From positions 62,001 to 126,000 of the forward strand of contig CANQGM010000002.1 of the NCBI GenBank assembly GCA_947623205.1: DNA of 64,000 nt, in the 5' to 3' direction. Below are positions 9,019 to 18,700 of the stretch, piece after piece. The stretch's first letter is position 1; every line of letters begins with the position of its first letter. Below the pieces are notes generated by a model that ran no database searches, had not been told where the DNA came from, and saw only the letters and a list, made by a program, of their open reading frames with translations. The position numbers and the translations under genes were made by a program. This DNA is from an uncultured Clostridia bacterium (lineage in GTDB: Bacteria > Bacillota > Clostridia > Oscillospirales > Acutalibacteraceae).

Positions 9019-9062
9019 AAAATACCGACAGCAAGCGAATATTGCCTGCTGTCGGTATTTTG
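9019..9062 (+). terminator. Perfect 15-bp hairpin, probable (bidirectional) terminator
   Basis: AAAATACCGACAGCA (9019-9033) pairs perfectly with TGCTGTCGGTATTTT (9047-9061). It probably ends transcription from the 8483 promoter before pyrH. The T-run is stronger on the minus strand. A further 9-bp hairpin (9084-9092 with 9098-9106) lies between it and the pyrH promoter. Confidence 0.65.
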
Positions 9063-9154
9063 CGTATAGCACAAAAGTTATTGTTCATGCTTTTTATAAG
9101 CATGAATCAAAAGAGGTTTTGGGCATTTCTTTAGAAAATAATACCTGTTTTACC

Positions 9155-9183
9155 TTTACAAAATAACCAATTTATAGTATTAT
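9155..9183 (+). promoter_or_regulatory. Sigma-A promoter of the pyrH-frr operon
   Basis: TTTACA (9155-9160), a 17-bp spacer and TATTAT (9178-9183), 38 bp before the pyrH ATG. Confidence 0.7.
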
Positions 9184-9221
9184 TATAATAATTATAAATT
9201 AAGTTAGCAGGGGGTCATTTT

Positions 9222-9935
9222 ATGAATCCAAAATATAAAAGAGTATTGCTGAAACTTTCAGGAGAATCTCTTGCCGGAACGATGAAGCATGGAATTGATT
9301 TTGACACAGTACTTAAAATTTGCAAACCTATTAAAAAATGTACTGACGCCGGCGTTGCGGTAGGAATTGTTGTTGGAGGAGGCAACTTCTGGCGCGGAAG
9401 AAGCTCGGGCGAAATGGACAGAACAAGAGCGGACCATATGGGTATGCTTGCAACTGCTATTAACGCTTTGGGTGTTTGCGACGCACTTGAGCAGTTAGGA
9501 GTTGAGGTAAGGGTTCAAACAGCCATTTCAATGAATCAGATTGCGGAGTCCTACATACGAAATAAAGCGATGGCTCATCTTGCGGCGGGTAAGGTTGTTA
9601 TTTTCGGATGCGGTACGGGCAATCCGTTTTTCAGCACCGATACAGCAGCAGCGTTGAGAGCGGCAGAAATTGAGGCCGATATAATTCTCAAGGCTACTAT
9701 GGTTGACGGAGTTTATGACTCTGACCCCAAAATTAACCCTAATGCTGTTAAATATGACGAGATTTCTTTTCACGAGGTATTAAACAAGGATCTGGCTGTA
9801 ATGGACAGCACCGCGGCTTCGCTTTGCAAAGACAACAATATTCCGATTTTAGTTTTCAGCATAGAAGACCCCGAAAATATATATAAAGCCGTTTGCGGCG
9901 AAAATATAGGTACAATTGTAAAAAGTGATGATTAA
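9222..9935 (+). CDS. pyrH: UMP kinase PyrH
   Basis: This is a 237-residue amino-acid-kinase-fold protein, the normal bacterial PyrH length. It shows [11 protein letters not shown] at the N-terminus, [25 protein letters not shown] and the [17 protein letters not shown] segment. It phosphorylates UMP to UDP in pyrimidine synthesis. A strong AGGGGGT SD precedes the ATG. It heads a long co-oriented run with frr, uppS, cdsA, dxr and rseP. The usual upstream rpsB-tsf pair is absent; a promoter directly upstream shows the operon starts here. Confidence 0.96.
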   Translation: MNPKYKRVLLKLSGESLAGTMKHGIDFDTVLKICKPIKKCTDAGVAVGIVVGGGNFWRGRSSGEMDRTRADHMGMLATAINALGVCDALEQLGVEVRVQTAISMNQIAESYIRNKAMAHLAAGKVVIFGCGTGNPFFSTDTAAALRAAEIEADIILKATMVDGVYDSDPKINPNAVKYDEISFHEVLNKDLAVMDSTAASLCKDNNIPILVFSIEDPENIYKAVCGENIGTIVKSDD

Positions 9936-9977
9936 GAAACTTTAAATATACAATAATTGAATTAGGAGGCATATATT

Positions 9978-10532
9978 ATGCAGACACAACTAAAGAAAGC
10001 AGAAGAATCAATGGGCAGAAGAATTGACCATATGCGCACTGAATTTTCTGAAATCAGAGCCGGCAGAGCAAATCCGGCAGTTCTTGAAAGAGTTAAAGTA
10101 GATTATTACGGAGCGCCTACGCCCGTTAATCAGCTTGCAGCAGTGTCGGTGACCGAGGCCCGCACGCTTACGATTCAACCGTGGGACATTAATGTGTTAA
10201 AGCAGATTGAAAAGGCTATTCAGGTGTCTGACATAGGAATCAATCCGCAGAACGACGGTAAAGTCATCAGACTTATTTTTCCGCCTCTCACGGAAGACAG
10301 ACGTAAAGAAATTGTAAAAAACGTTCAGAAAATTGCGGAAGATACAAAAGTTCAGGTTAGAAATATCCGCCGTGATACTATTGAAAAACTTAAAGCAATG
10401 AAAAAAAACGGCGAGCTTACAGAAGACGATTTAAAGCAGGGTGAAAAGAAGGCCCAGGATTTAACCGATAAATTTATAAAAAAGATAGACAGTGATTCAG
10501 CCGAAAAACAGAAAGAGATCATGGAGATGTAA
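9978..10532 (+). CDS. frr: Ribosome recycling factor
   Basis: This is a 184-residue protein with the diagnostic RRF motifs: RTEFSEIRAGRANPAVLERV near the N-terminus, YYGAPTPVNQLA, and IRLIFPPLTEDRRKEIVK. With EF-G it splits post-termination ribosomes. AGGAGGC lies just upstream of the ATG. It is 42 bp after pyrH and is followed without a gap by uppS. Confidence 0.97.
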   Translation: MQTQLKKAEESMGRRIDHMRTEFSEIRAGRANPAVLERVKVDYYGAPTPVNQLAAVSVTEARTLTIQPWDINVLKQIEKAIQVSDIGINPQNDGKVIRLIFPPLTEDRRKEIVKNVQKIAEDTKVQVRNIRRDTIEKLKAMKKNGELTEDDLKQGEKKAQDLTDKFIKKIDSDSAEKQKEIMEM

Positions 10533-10533
10533 T

Positions 10534-11277
10534 ATGGCGTTTTTCGGAAAAAATAAAAAGTCTAATATTTTAACTGACGCTGACTTGCCTGTTCATATCG
10601 GCATTATAATGGACGGTAACGGCAGATGGGCTAAGAAACGCGGACTTCCGCGAAGCGCGGGACATTCGGCAGGAGCAAAGACATTCCGTACAATTACCCG
10701 CTACTGTTCCGATATTGGCATAAAGTACCTGACGGTTTATGCTTTTTCCACCGAAAACTGGAAACGACCCGAGAACGAAGTAAATTCACTGATGGACTTG
10801 TTTAAGTCATATCTTGAGGAGGCGCTTGCCGATTTTAAGGATGACAGTATAGTGGTTAAGTTTATCGGTGATAAATCCCGGTTCAGCGATGATTTAAGAA
10901 AGCTTATGATTGAAAATGAGGAAAGCTCAAAGAACCGTGACGGTATGGTATTAAACATTGCTATGAATTACGGCAGCCGTGATGAAATTGTCCGTGCGGT
11001 AAAAAACATAAGCATTGATGTAAAAAGCGGAAAGGTTTCTGTTGACGACATTAACGAAAAGCTTGTGTCAAGTTATCTGTACACTTCGGGACAACCCGAC
11101 CCTGATTTGATAATCAGACCAAGCGGCGAACACAGAATTTCAAATTTTTTGTTGTGGCAGTCAGCCTATACAGAATTTGTAATAATGAATAAATTATGGC
11201 CTGATTTTAATACATCGGATTTAAACGAGGCAATTAATATTTTCTCCGGCAGGAACAGACGTTACGGAGGCATATGA
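10534..11277 (+). CDS. uppS: Undecaprenyl diphosphate synthase (isoprenyl transferase)
   Basis: The product is about 247 residues and has the cis-prenyltransferase signature HIGIIMDGNGRWAKKRGLPR, the AFSTENWKRP box and the C-terminal DPDLIIRPSGEHRISNFLLWQ motif. It condenses IPP onto FPP to make C55-PP, the lipid carrier for cell-wall precursors. The ATG at 10534 was chosen over an earlier frame start inside frr: it gives a normal N-terminus, sits directly after the frr stop and has a GGAG ahead. Next in line are cdsA and dxr. Confidence 0.95.
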   Translation: MAFFGKNKKSNILTDADLPVHIGIIMDGNGRWAKKRGLPRSAGHSAGAKTFRTITRYCSDIGIKYLTVYAFSTENWKRPENEVNSLMDLFKSYLEEALADFKDDSIVVKFIGDKSRFSDDLRKLMIENEESSKNRDGMVLNIAMNYGSRDEIVRAVKNISIDVKSGKVSVDDINEKLVSSYLYTSGQPDPDLIIRPSGEHRISNFLLWQSAYTEFVIMNKLWPDFNTSDLNEAINIFSGRNRRYGGI

Positions 11278-11293
11278 CAGTGAGTGAATTATA

Positions 11294-12124
11294 ATGAAAT
11301 CATTAAAGCCCAGACTTTTAACTGCCGGTATTGGCATAGCATTTATAATAGTTGTACTTATTACAAGTGAAATATGGCACCCGTTTTTTAACATAATGGT
11401 TGGACTTGCTTCGGCTTTTATGGTAGGAGAATATCTTAACGTAAAAAACCTTCTTAAAAAATTTTATATTTCATTACCATGTATGTTGTTTTCATTTGCA
11501 GTTTCGTTTTTAATCACCACCAAATACCTTTATTTATTTATTGCCGTATTTATGGTTGTTGCATTTGCTGTAATGATAATTAACCATACTGAAATTAATT
11601 TTTCCGATTTATCATATGCTTTGACAGGTACTTTGTTGATTTCATTTGGTATGAGTTCGCTTTCTGTAATTTGTTCTGACGGTCCGGGATTTGAGTTATA
11701 TTTAATTTCGGCATTAGCTTTGCCGTGGATGGCAGACGCAGGCGGATTTTTTATTGGCATTGGGTTCGGCAGGCACAAACTTTGTCCTAAAATAAGCCCT
11801 AAAAAAACGTTTGAAGGCGCAGTTGGCGGAATAATATTTTGTGTTGCGGCGGCAGTTTTAATAGGATTGATTTTCCAGTGCTTAATATTGACGGATGTTA
11901 AAATTAATTTTTGGGCGCTGATTCTTTTGGGTGCTGTTGACGCACCTGTTTCAATACTTGGAGATTTGAGCTTTTCTCTTTTAAAAAGGAATCTCGGAAT
12001 TAAAGACTACGGTTCAATTTTTCCGGGGCACGGAGGAATGCTCGACAGATTTGACAGTATAATTTTTACCGTTCCCGTATTGCTTGCGGTAAATCAGTTT
12101 TTGCCTATTATCACACAGGTGTAA
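11294..12124 (+). CDS. cdsA: Phosphatidate cytidylyltransferase
   Basis: This 276-residue polytopic membrane protein makes CDP-diacylglycerol from phosphatidate and CTP. The C-terminal CDS signature is clear: GDLSFSLLKRNLGIKDYG followed by PGHGGMLDRFDSI. The preceding segment with KISPKKTFEGAVGG is also typical. About eight hydrophobic segments precede it. It lies 16 bp after uppS and 3 bp before dxr. Confidence 0.95.
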   Translation: MKSLKPRLLTAGIGIAFIIVVLITSEIWHPFFNIMVGLASAFMVGEYLNVKNLLKKFYISLPCMLFSFAVSFLITTKYLYLFIAVFMVVAFAVMIINHTEINFSDLSYALTGTLLISFGMSSLSVICSDGPGFELYLISALALPWMADAGGFFIGIGFGRHKLCPKISPKKTFEGAVGGIIFCVAAAVLIGLIFQCLILTDVKINFWALILLGAVDAPVSILGDLSFSLLKRNLGIKDYGSIFPGHGGMLDRFDSIIFTVPVLLAVNQFLPIITQV

Positions 12125-12127
12125 ATA

Positions 12128-13285
12128 ATGAAAAAATGTATTTCAATTTTAGGCTCAACGGGTTCTATCGGTACGCAGACCCTTGAAGTGGCAGATAATC
12201 TCGGACTCTCTGTTTGTGCGCTTACTGCCTCAACAAACATAAAAAAGCTTGAAGAGCAGGTTCGCCGATACAAGCCTAAGACAGCGGTCGTTTTCGACGA
12301 GAGCAAAGCCAAAATTTTTAAACAAAATATAAGCGACACTGACACGCAAGTTTTATGCGGAATGGACGGTCTAATTGAAGCGGCAACTATACCTGACGCC
12401 GATCTCGTGCTCAATTCAGTTGTCGGTATGGTGGGATTGCAGCCTACAATAGCCGCCGCAAATGCAAAAAAGGACATTGCGCTTGCTAACAAAGAAACTC
12501 TTGTCGCGGGAGGAAGGCTTGTTATAAATGCTATTGAGTCAAATAATGTAAGACTTTTGCCTGTTGACAGCGAGCATTCCGCAATTTTTCAGTGTTTGCA
12601 GGGAATGACGGATAAAAAGACGCTGAAAAAGCTGATTTTGACTGCGTCCGGAGGTCCGCTTTTCGGAAAAACAAATGATGAGTTAAAAAATGTTACGGTC
12701 GAGCAGGCGCTTGCTCATCCAAACTGGAGCATGGGCGCAAAAATAACGGTCGACTCTGCCACTATGATGAATAAAGGTCTTGAAATTATTGAGGCAAAGT
12801 GGCTGTTTGATGTTTCTCCCGAGGACATCGACGTTGTGATCCACCGTGAAAGCATAATTCATTCAATGATAGAATATTCTGATAATTCGGTAATCGCACA
12901 ATTGGGTGTTCCCGATATGCGTATTCCAATACAGTATGCTATTACTTATCCCGACAGATATGAATCTACGGTTAAGGAACTTAATTTGTCACAAATAGGA
13001 AAACTGACATTTTTTGAACCCGACTATAATACATTTAAGTGTCTGAACGCCTGTAAAAAGGCGTTGTCAATGGGAGGAATTGCGGCTGCCGTTGCAAACG
13101 GAGCAAACGAAGAAGCAAACAAAATGTTTCGTGACGGCGTAATATCTTTTCTTGATATAGGCGAGCTTGTAATGGACGCAATAGACAAAATTAAGAATTA
13201 TGAGCCTAAAACAACAGATGACGTACTTAAAGCCGATTTTCTTGCGCGGCAGTTTGTTAAAGACGAGGCAGAACAATTGCGGTAA
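12128..13285 (+). CDS. dxr: 1-deoxy-D-xylulose 5-phosphate reductoisomerase
   Basis: This is a 385-residue enzyme of the MEP isoprenoid pathway that converts DXP to MEP with NADPH. The N-terminal nucleotide-binding loop is SILGSTGSIGTQTLEV, followed by ANKETLVAGG, the catalytic-loop DSEHSAIFQCLQG and MMNKGLEIIEAKWLF. It is translationally close to cdsA (3 bp). Later in the same run ispG supplies another MEP-pathway step, so the cluster pairs isoprenoid supply with uppS. Confidence 0.96.
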   Translation: MKKCISILGSTGSIGTQTLEVADNLGLSVCALTASTNIKKLEEQVRRYKPKTAVVFDESKAKIFKQNISDTDTQVLCGMDGLIEAATIPDADLVLNSVVGMVGLQPTIAAANAKKDIALANKETLVAGGRLVINAIESNNVRLLPVDSEHSAIFQCLQGMTDKKTLKKLILTASGGPLFGKTNDELKNVTVEQALAHPNWSMGAKITVDSATMMNKGLEIIEAKWLFDVSPEDIDVVIHRESIIHSMIEYSDNSVIAQLGVPDMRIPIQYAITYPDRYESTVKELNLSQIGKLTFFEPDYNTFKCLNACKKALSMGGIAAAVANGANEEANKMFRDGVISFLDIGELVMDAIDKIKNYEPKTTDDVLKADFLARQFVKDEAEQLR

Positions 13286-13305
13286 TTTAATTTGGAGTTG
13301 AATAG

Positions 13306-14682
13306 TTGCAGATGCAGGTTTTAATAACAATTGCTTTAATAATAATTGGAGTATTACTTTTTGAGTTAATAATTTTTTCACATGAATTCGGTCATTTTAT
13401 CACCGCAAAACTTTCAGGAGTACGGGTCAACGAGTTTGCACTCGGTATGGGCCCTAAAATATTAGGATTTAAAAAAGGCGAAACACAATACACGCTCAGA
13501 CTTTTTCCGATAGGCGGTTATTGCGCTATGGAAGGTGAAGATGAAGACAGCGATGAACCCCGCGCATTTAATAACGCAAAAATTTGGAAAAGAATGATAA
13601 TAATTATTGCCGGCGCAGTTATGAATATTCTGCTTGGCTTTATTCTGATGTTCGCTTTTACTGTCCAGGCGGACAGCTACTCATCAACAACCGTTTCGGG
13701 CTTTCCGCCCACTTCATATTCGGCAAACGCAGGATTGCAGGCGGGAGATGAAATAATAAATATAAACGGATATTCAGTTTGGAACTCGCGTGATTTACAG
13801 TTTGGTCTTGCTACTCTTTCATGCAAAAAAGTAGACGGCAAATCAATTGAAGTATATAAACAGGATTGTGCAAATAAAGCTTATGAGGTTTTTGTAACGC
13901 TTGTTAATGATAAAAAGCTGAATGAAAATCAAACAAATGATTTATACTCAATTCTTTCGGACGGATGCTCTAAAATTAATTTGTCGGTCGATAAAAACCG
14001 TGCAGAACAATATCTTAATGATGTGTGTGTTCAAATGTATGAAAGCCTGAATGTAAAAAAATTTGACCTGCCCACAATTGAACAGAAAGATGTTCGTGAG
14101 CGTTACACGGGTGACGTGACCGTGATCAGAAACGGCAGAGAAGAAACAATAAAAGACGTTCAGTTTTACACATATTATGCGTCAGAGGAAGATAAGAATA
14201 ACGACAAAAAATCAATTGCATTTGATTTTTATGTTGAAGGTATAGAAAAAAATGCTTTAACAGTAATAAGTCAAACCTTTTCTCAGACCTGTTCAATGGC
14301 AAAAATGGTATGGACCTCGCTTTCGTGGCTTGTGCAGGGCAGATTTTCATTTGCCGATTTGTCGGGCCCGGTTGGTATTGCCTCAGCAGTAACTCAGGTT
14401 GCGTCAAAGGGACTTGAGTCGGGGTTTGGCGACGCCGTAAACAATATTTTGTATGTAATGATTTTAATAACAGTAAACTTAGGCATTGTAAATATGCTGC
14501 CGTTTCCTGCTCTTGACGGCGGACGTTTTGTTTTTCTGCTTATTGAAGGAATATTCAGAAAACCCATTCCGCGCAAGGCTGAACAGGCTGTAAACGGCAT
14601 AGGCTTTGTTTTGCTTATGGCGTTTATGCTGGTTGTATCGTTAAAAGACGTTTGGCAGCTGATTACACGGAATATTACTTAG
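13306..14682 (+). CDS. rseP: RIP metalloprotease RseP (site-2 protease)
   Basis: This is a membrane-embedded zinc protease. The HExxH site is HEFGH at residues 26-30 in the first membrane helix. A central PDZ-like region has GLQAGDEIININGYSVWN, and the C-terminal membrane domain carries the third zinc ligand in PFPALDGGRFVFLL. The family cleaves anti-sigma factors and signal-peptide remnants. The TTG at 13306 is preferred because GGAG (13294-13297) is 8 bp upstream, against 14 bp for the ATG at 13312. A roughly 90-residue insertion after the PDZ core is somewhat larger than usual. Confidence 0.93.
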   Translation: MQMQVLITIALIIIGVLLFELIIFSHEFGHFITAKLSGVRVNEFALGMGPKILGFKKGETQYTLRLFPIGGYCAMEGEDEDSDEPRAFNNAKIWKRMIIIIAGAVMNILLGFILMFAFTVQADSYSSTTVSGFPPTSYSANAGLQAGDEIININGYSVWNSRDLQFGLATLSCKKVDGKSIEVYKQDCANKAYEVFVTLVNDKKLNENQTNDLYSILSDGCSKINLSVDKNRAEQYLNDVCVQMYESLNVKKFDLPTIEQKDVRERYTGDVTVIRNGREETIKDVQFYTYYASEEDKNNDKKSIAFDFYVEGIEKNALTVISQTFSQTCSMAKMVWTSLSWLVQGRFSFADLSGPVGIASAVTQVASKGLESGFGDAVNNILYVMILITVNLGIVNMLPFPALDGGRFVFLLIEGIFRKPIPRKAEQAVNGIGFVLLMAFMLVVSLKDVWQLITRNIT

Positions 14683-14698
14683 ATATTCGGAGGATAAA

Positions 14699-15742
14699 AT
14701 GAGCGGTAAAATCCAGGTTACGGCAGGAAATGTAAAAATCGGAGGCGGAGCGGAGGTATCCGTTCAGTCAATGCTGAATATTCCTTCAACTGACATCATG
14801 GGTTCGGTAAAACAGGCTGTTGAGCTTGAAAAGGCAGGATGTCAAATAATTCGCGCCGCTATCCCGAATATGAATGCAATCAAGCTTATTCCTGCTTTAA
14901 AGCAGGCAGTCAAAGCGCCGATTGTGGCTGATATACATTTTGACTATAAGCTTGCAATTGAGGCTTGTGCCGCAGGTGTTGATAAAATCCGCATAAATCC
15001 CGGCAATATCGGTTCTAATGACAAGGTCAAGGCTGTTGCAAATGCTTGCAGGGCTAAAAATATTCCCATAAGAATCGGCGTAAACTCAGGTTCTCTTGAA
15101 AAAGAGATACTTGCAAAATACGGACATCCCACACCGCAGGCTCTTTGTGACAGTGCGCTTTATCACGCTTCTTTGCTTGAAAAGTATGATTTCAATGATA
15201 TAGTGCTGTCTATGAAAAGCTCAAATGTTTCAACTATGGTCAAGGCTTATGAGCTTGCGTCGCAGCAGTGTGAATATCCTCTGCATCTCGGTGTTACCGA
15301 AGCAGGCACAGAGCGTATGGGCATAATTAAATCGTCGGCGGGAATAGGTTCACTTTTAATGCACGGCATAGGCGACACAATAAGAGTCTCGCTTACCGCG
15401 GATCCCGTAAAAGAGGTATATGCGGCTTATGATATTTTAAAGGCGCTGGATATAAAGAAAGGCGGCATACAGTTTGTTTCCTGTCCGACTTGCGGCAGAA
15501 CAAGAATAAACCTTGTAAAAATCGCCGGAGAAGCGGAAAATCGCCTGAAAAACTGCAAAAAAAATATAAAGGTTGCCGTTATGGGCTGCGTTGTAAACGG
15601 CCCGGGAGAGGCAAGAGAGGCTGATATAGGTATAGCAGGCGGCAACGGCTGCGGAATAGTATTTAAAAAGGGTGAAATTCTTTATAAAGTATCTGAAGAT
15701 AAACTGGTAGACGCACTTGTAGAAGAAGTTGAAAAACTTTAA
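14699..15742 (+). CDS. ispG: (E)-4-hydroxy-3-methylbut-2-enyl-diphosphate synthase
   Basis: The 347-residue product is the [4Fe-4S] enzyme that makes HMBPP from MEcPP. The TIM-barrel part contains VADIHFDYKLAIEACAAG and RINPGNIGS. The C-terminal iron-sulfur domain has SCPTCGRTRINL, then GCVVNGPGEAREADIG. GGAGGATAAA precedes the ATG. In Bacillus the slot between rseP and polC holds proS; here it holds ispG, which links this cluster more tightly to isoprenoid synthesis. Confidence 0.96.
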   Translation: MSGKIQVTAGNVKIGGGAEVSVQSMLNIPSTDIMGSVKQAVELEKAGCQIIRAAIPNMNAIKLIPALKQAVKAPIVADIHFDYKLAIEACAAGVDKIRINPGNIGSNDKVKAVANACRAKNIPIRIGVNSGSLEKEILAKYGHPTPQALCDSALYHASLLEKYDFNDIVLSMKSSNVSTMVKAYELASQQCEYPLHLGVTEAGTERMGIIKSSAGIGSLLMHGIGDTIRVSLTADPVKEVYAAYDILKALDIKKGGIQFVSCPTCGRTRINLVKIAGEAENRLKNCKKNIKVAVMGCVVNGPGEAREADIGIAGGNGCGIVFKKGEILYKVSEDKLVDALVEEVEKL

Positions 15743-15757
15743 GGTAGAAGGAAAAGT

Positions 15758-18700
15758 ATGAAGTCATTAGGAGAAGTCTTTAATCCGTTGCTTGGCAGCG
15801 AAAAGCTTTCCGCTCGGTTGTCAAACGGAATTTTGACAAAACTTAATATATGTAATCAAGCCCGTTCAATAACTATTTATGTAAATTTTGACGGGCTTAT
15901 TGAGCGTAACGAGCTTTTTGCAGCCGAAGGTAAAATTTGTAATTGCCTTGGGCTTTCGTCTGTTGTAATAAAACCCCATTTTCCGTCTGAGCTTTTCTCA
16001 TCCGATTATTTTCCGCAGCTTTACCTTGCAATTAAGCGAAACATCCAAAGCATAAACGGAACGCTTAATAATGCCAAGGTATCTTTTGACGGAAAAAATC
16101 TGGTGATCAATCTTTTGAACGGCGGGAAAAACCTGCTTGATGCAAAAGGCTTTGATAAAGAATTAATTAAAATAGTTGCTGAGGAATTTGATCTTCATAT
16201 CGGTGTTCAATATACCGGAACATTTGAAGTCAATGCAGAAAGCGAAATTTATAAAGAAACAATAAAAAACGCCGAAGAAAAGATAAACCGAGGTTTTCTC
16301 GAAAAGGCGGCTGAGTTTTACAGCGAAAGCGAAGAGACATCAAAGGCAGTAAAAGAAAAGCACGCTCAGGACGGCATAACGGAAATTGAACTGCGCGAGG
16401 GCAATTTTGCAATACCTCAAATCATAAAATCGTCAATACGTCCTTTGTACGGTCGTACTATCAGAGGGAAAATGTCGCCCATAGGCAGCCTGGCAGACGA
16501 TTCCGGGCGCGTTGTTGTATGGGGCGATATTTTTGACATTCAAAAAAAGGTAACTAAATCGGGCGACAAAAATATATTTACAATTGACATTACAGATTAC
16601 ACGGGTTCAACGACCGTTAAAGTTTTTAATTCCATAAAGGAATCCGCTGTAATAGATGACATAAAAAAAGGCGATACGATTGCGGTAATGGGTGACGTCG
16701 AGTACGACAAATATGCAGGAGAGCTTGTTATAAGCGCCCGTTCTGTCGGAACTGCCCAAAAGGTTAAGGTGACGGATAAAGCCGAAAAAAAACGTGTTGA
16801 GCTCCATCTTCATACAAATATGTCGCAGATGGACGCCGTTACATCGGCAGGCGATATTATTAACCGCGCATATCAGTGGGGACACAAGGCCGTTGCCATT
16901 ACTGACCACGGTGTGGCGCAGGCTTATCCCGACGCAATGAATGCGGCTGAAAAAATAAATAAAGACGGAGAAAAAATTAAAGTAATTTACGGAATTGAAG
17001 CGTATTTTATTGATGACCTTGTTGAATCTGTAAGCGGCAATGCGGACACATCTCTTGAAGGTACCTTTATTTGTTTTGATATAGAAACAACGGGACTCTC
17101 TGCCGCCCGTGACAAAATAACGGAAATCGGCGCGGTAAAAGTAGTAAATGGTAAAATAACGGATACTTTTTCTACTTTTGTCAATCCCGGAATATCAATT
17201 CCTCAAAAAATTGTCGAGCTGACGGGAATTACCGATTTAATGGTTAAGGACGCCCCTTCGCAGAGCGAGGCTGTCGCCTCATTTTTAGAATTTGCCGGAG
17301 ACAGTGTACTTGTTGCGCACAATGCTCCTTTTGATACTTCTTTTATACGCAAAACGTGTGAAGATATGGGCAGAGAGTATAATTATACTTCAATAGACAC
17401 CGTGGCAATTTCGCGCGCAATTTTTACAGATATTAAGAATTGCAAGCTCGATACCGTGGCAAAATATCTGAGACTCGGCAGCTTTAACCACCACCGCGCA
17501 ATAGATGACGCGGAAATGCTCGCAAAAATTTTTATTGTTCTCTGTTCGCGTCTTAAAGATGATTACGGTATAAACAGAACAAATGATATTAATACAAAAA
17601 TTGCGGGAGGCGATTTTAAAAAGCTGCCTACATATCACCAAATTATTCTTGTAAAGAATAATACAGGCTTAAAAAATCTGTACAAATTAATTTCTTACAG
17701 TCATCTGAATTATTTTTACAAAAAGCCGCGAATCCCTAAAAGCGAGCTGATTAAATACAGGGAAGGATTAATTATAGGTTCTGCCTGCTGTGCAGGACAG
17801 CTATATACCGCAATTTTAGAAGGAAAACCATGGAATGAACTTAAGCAAATTGCGTCTTTTTATGATTACCTTGAAATTCAGCCGATAGGAAATAACAGCT
17901 TTATGATAAGGGAAGGCAGGTTTAATTCCGAAGACGAGCTTCACGAAATTGACAGAACTATTATAAAACTTGCAAAAGAACTCGGAAAACCCGTGTGCGC
18001 AACCTGCGATGTTCACTTTATGGATCCCACAGATTCTGAATTCAGAAAAATACTTATGGCAGGGCAGGGCTATAAGGACGCCGAAAGTCAGGCGCCCTTA
18101 TATTTCAGAACAACCGCCGAAATGCTGAAAGAGTTTGAATGGCTGGGTAAAGACAAGGCATATGAGGTCGTTGTTGAAAATCCGAACAAAATTGCCGATA
18201 TGTGTGAAAGTATCCGTCCTATTCCAAAGGGAACTTTCCCTCCTAATATAGATGGAGCGGAAGAACAGCTTATTGAAATTACTTGGAAACGCGCTAAAGA
18301 AAAGTACGGAGACCCGCTGCCCAAAATAGTAAAAGACAGACTTGACAAGGAGCTTAATGCAATTACCGCTTACGGCTTTTCTGTACTTTATATGACGGCT
18401 CAGAAACTTGTTGCAGACAGTGAGGCTCACGGTTATCTGGTAGGTTCCAGAGGTTCGGTAGGTTCGTCATTTGTCGCTACAATGTCCGGCATTTCAGAGG
18501 TCAATCCGCTTTGTCCGCATTATGTTTGTCCAAAATGCAAGCACAGCGAATTTATAACCGATGGCAGCGTAGGTTCAGGTTTTGATTTACCTCCTAAAGA
18601 CTGCCCCGAATGCGGCACAAATATGGACAGAGACGGTCATGAAATTCCTTTTGAAACTTTTCTCGGATTTAAAGGCGACAAGGTTCCTGATATTGACCTT

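Noticed and set aside
8483..9062. RNase P RNA, tmRNA or large SRP RNA in the gap
   Set aside because: None of the conserved core sequences of these RNAs was seen; GC is too low for the usual forms.
8264..9221. Idea that the gap holds a degraded gene or prophage remnant
   Set aside because: No frame of useful length on either strand and no decayed similarity recognised; ordered RNA pairing and a promoter explain it better.
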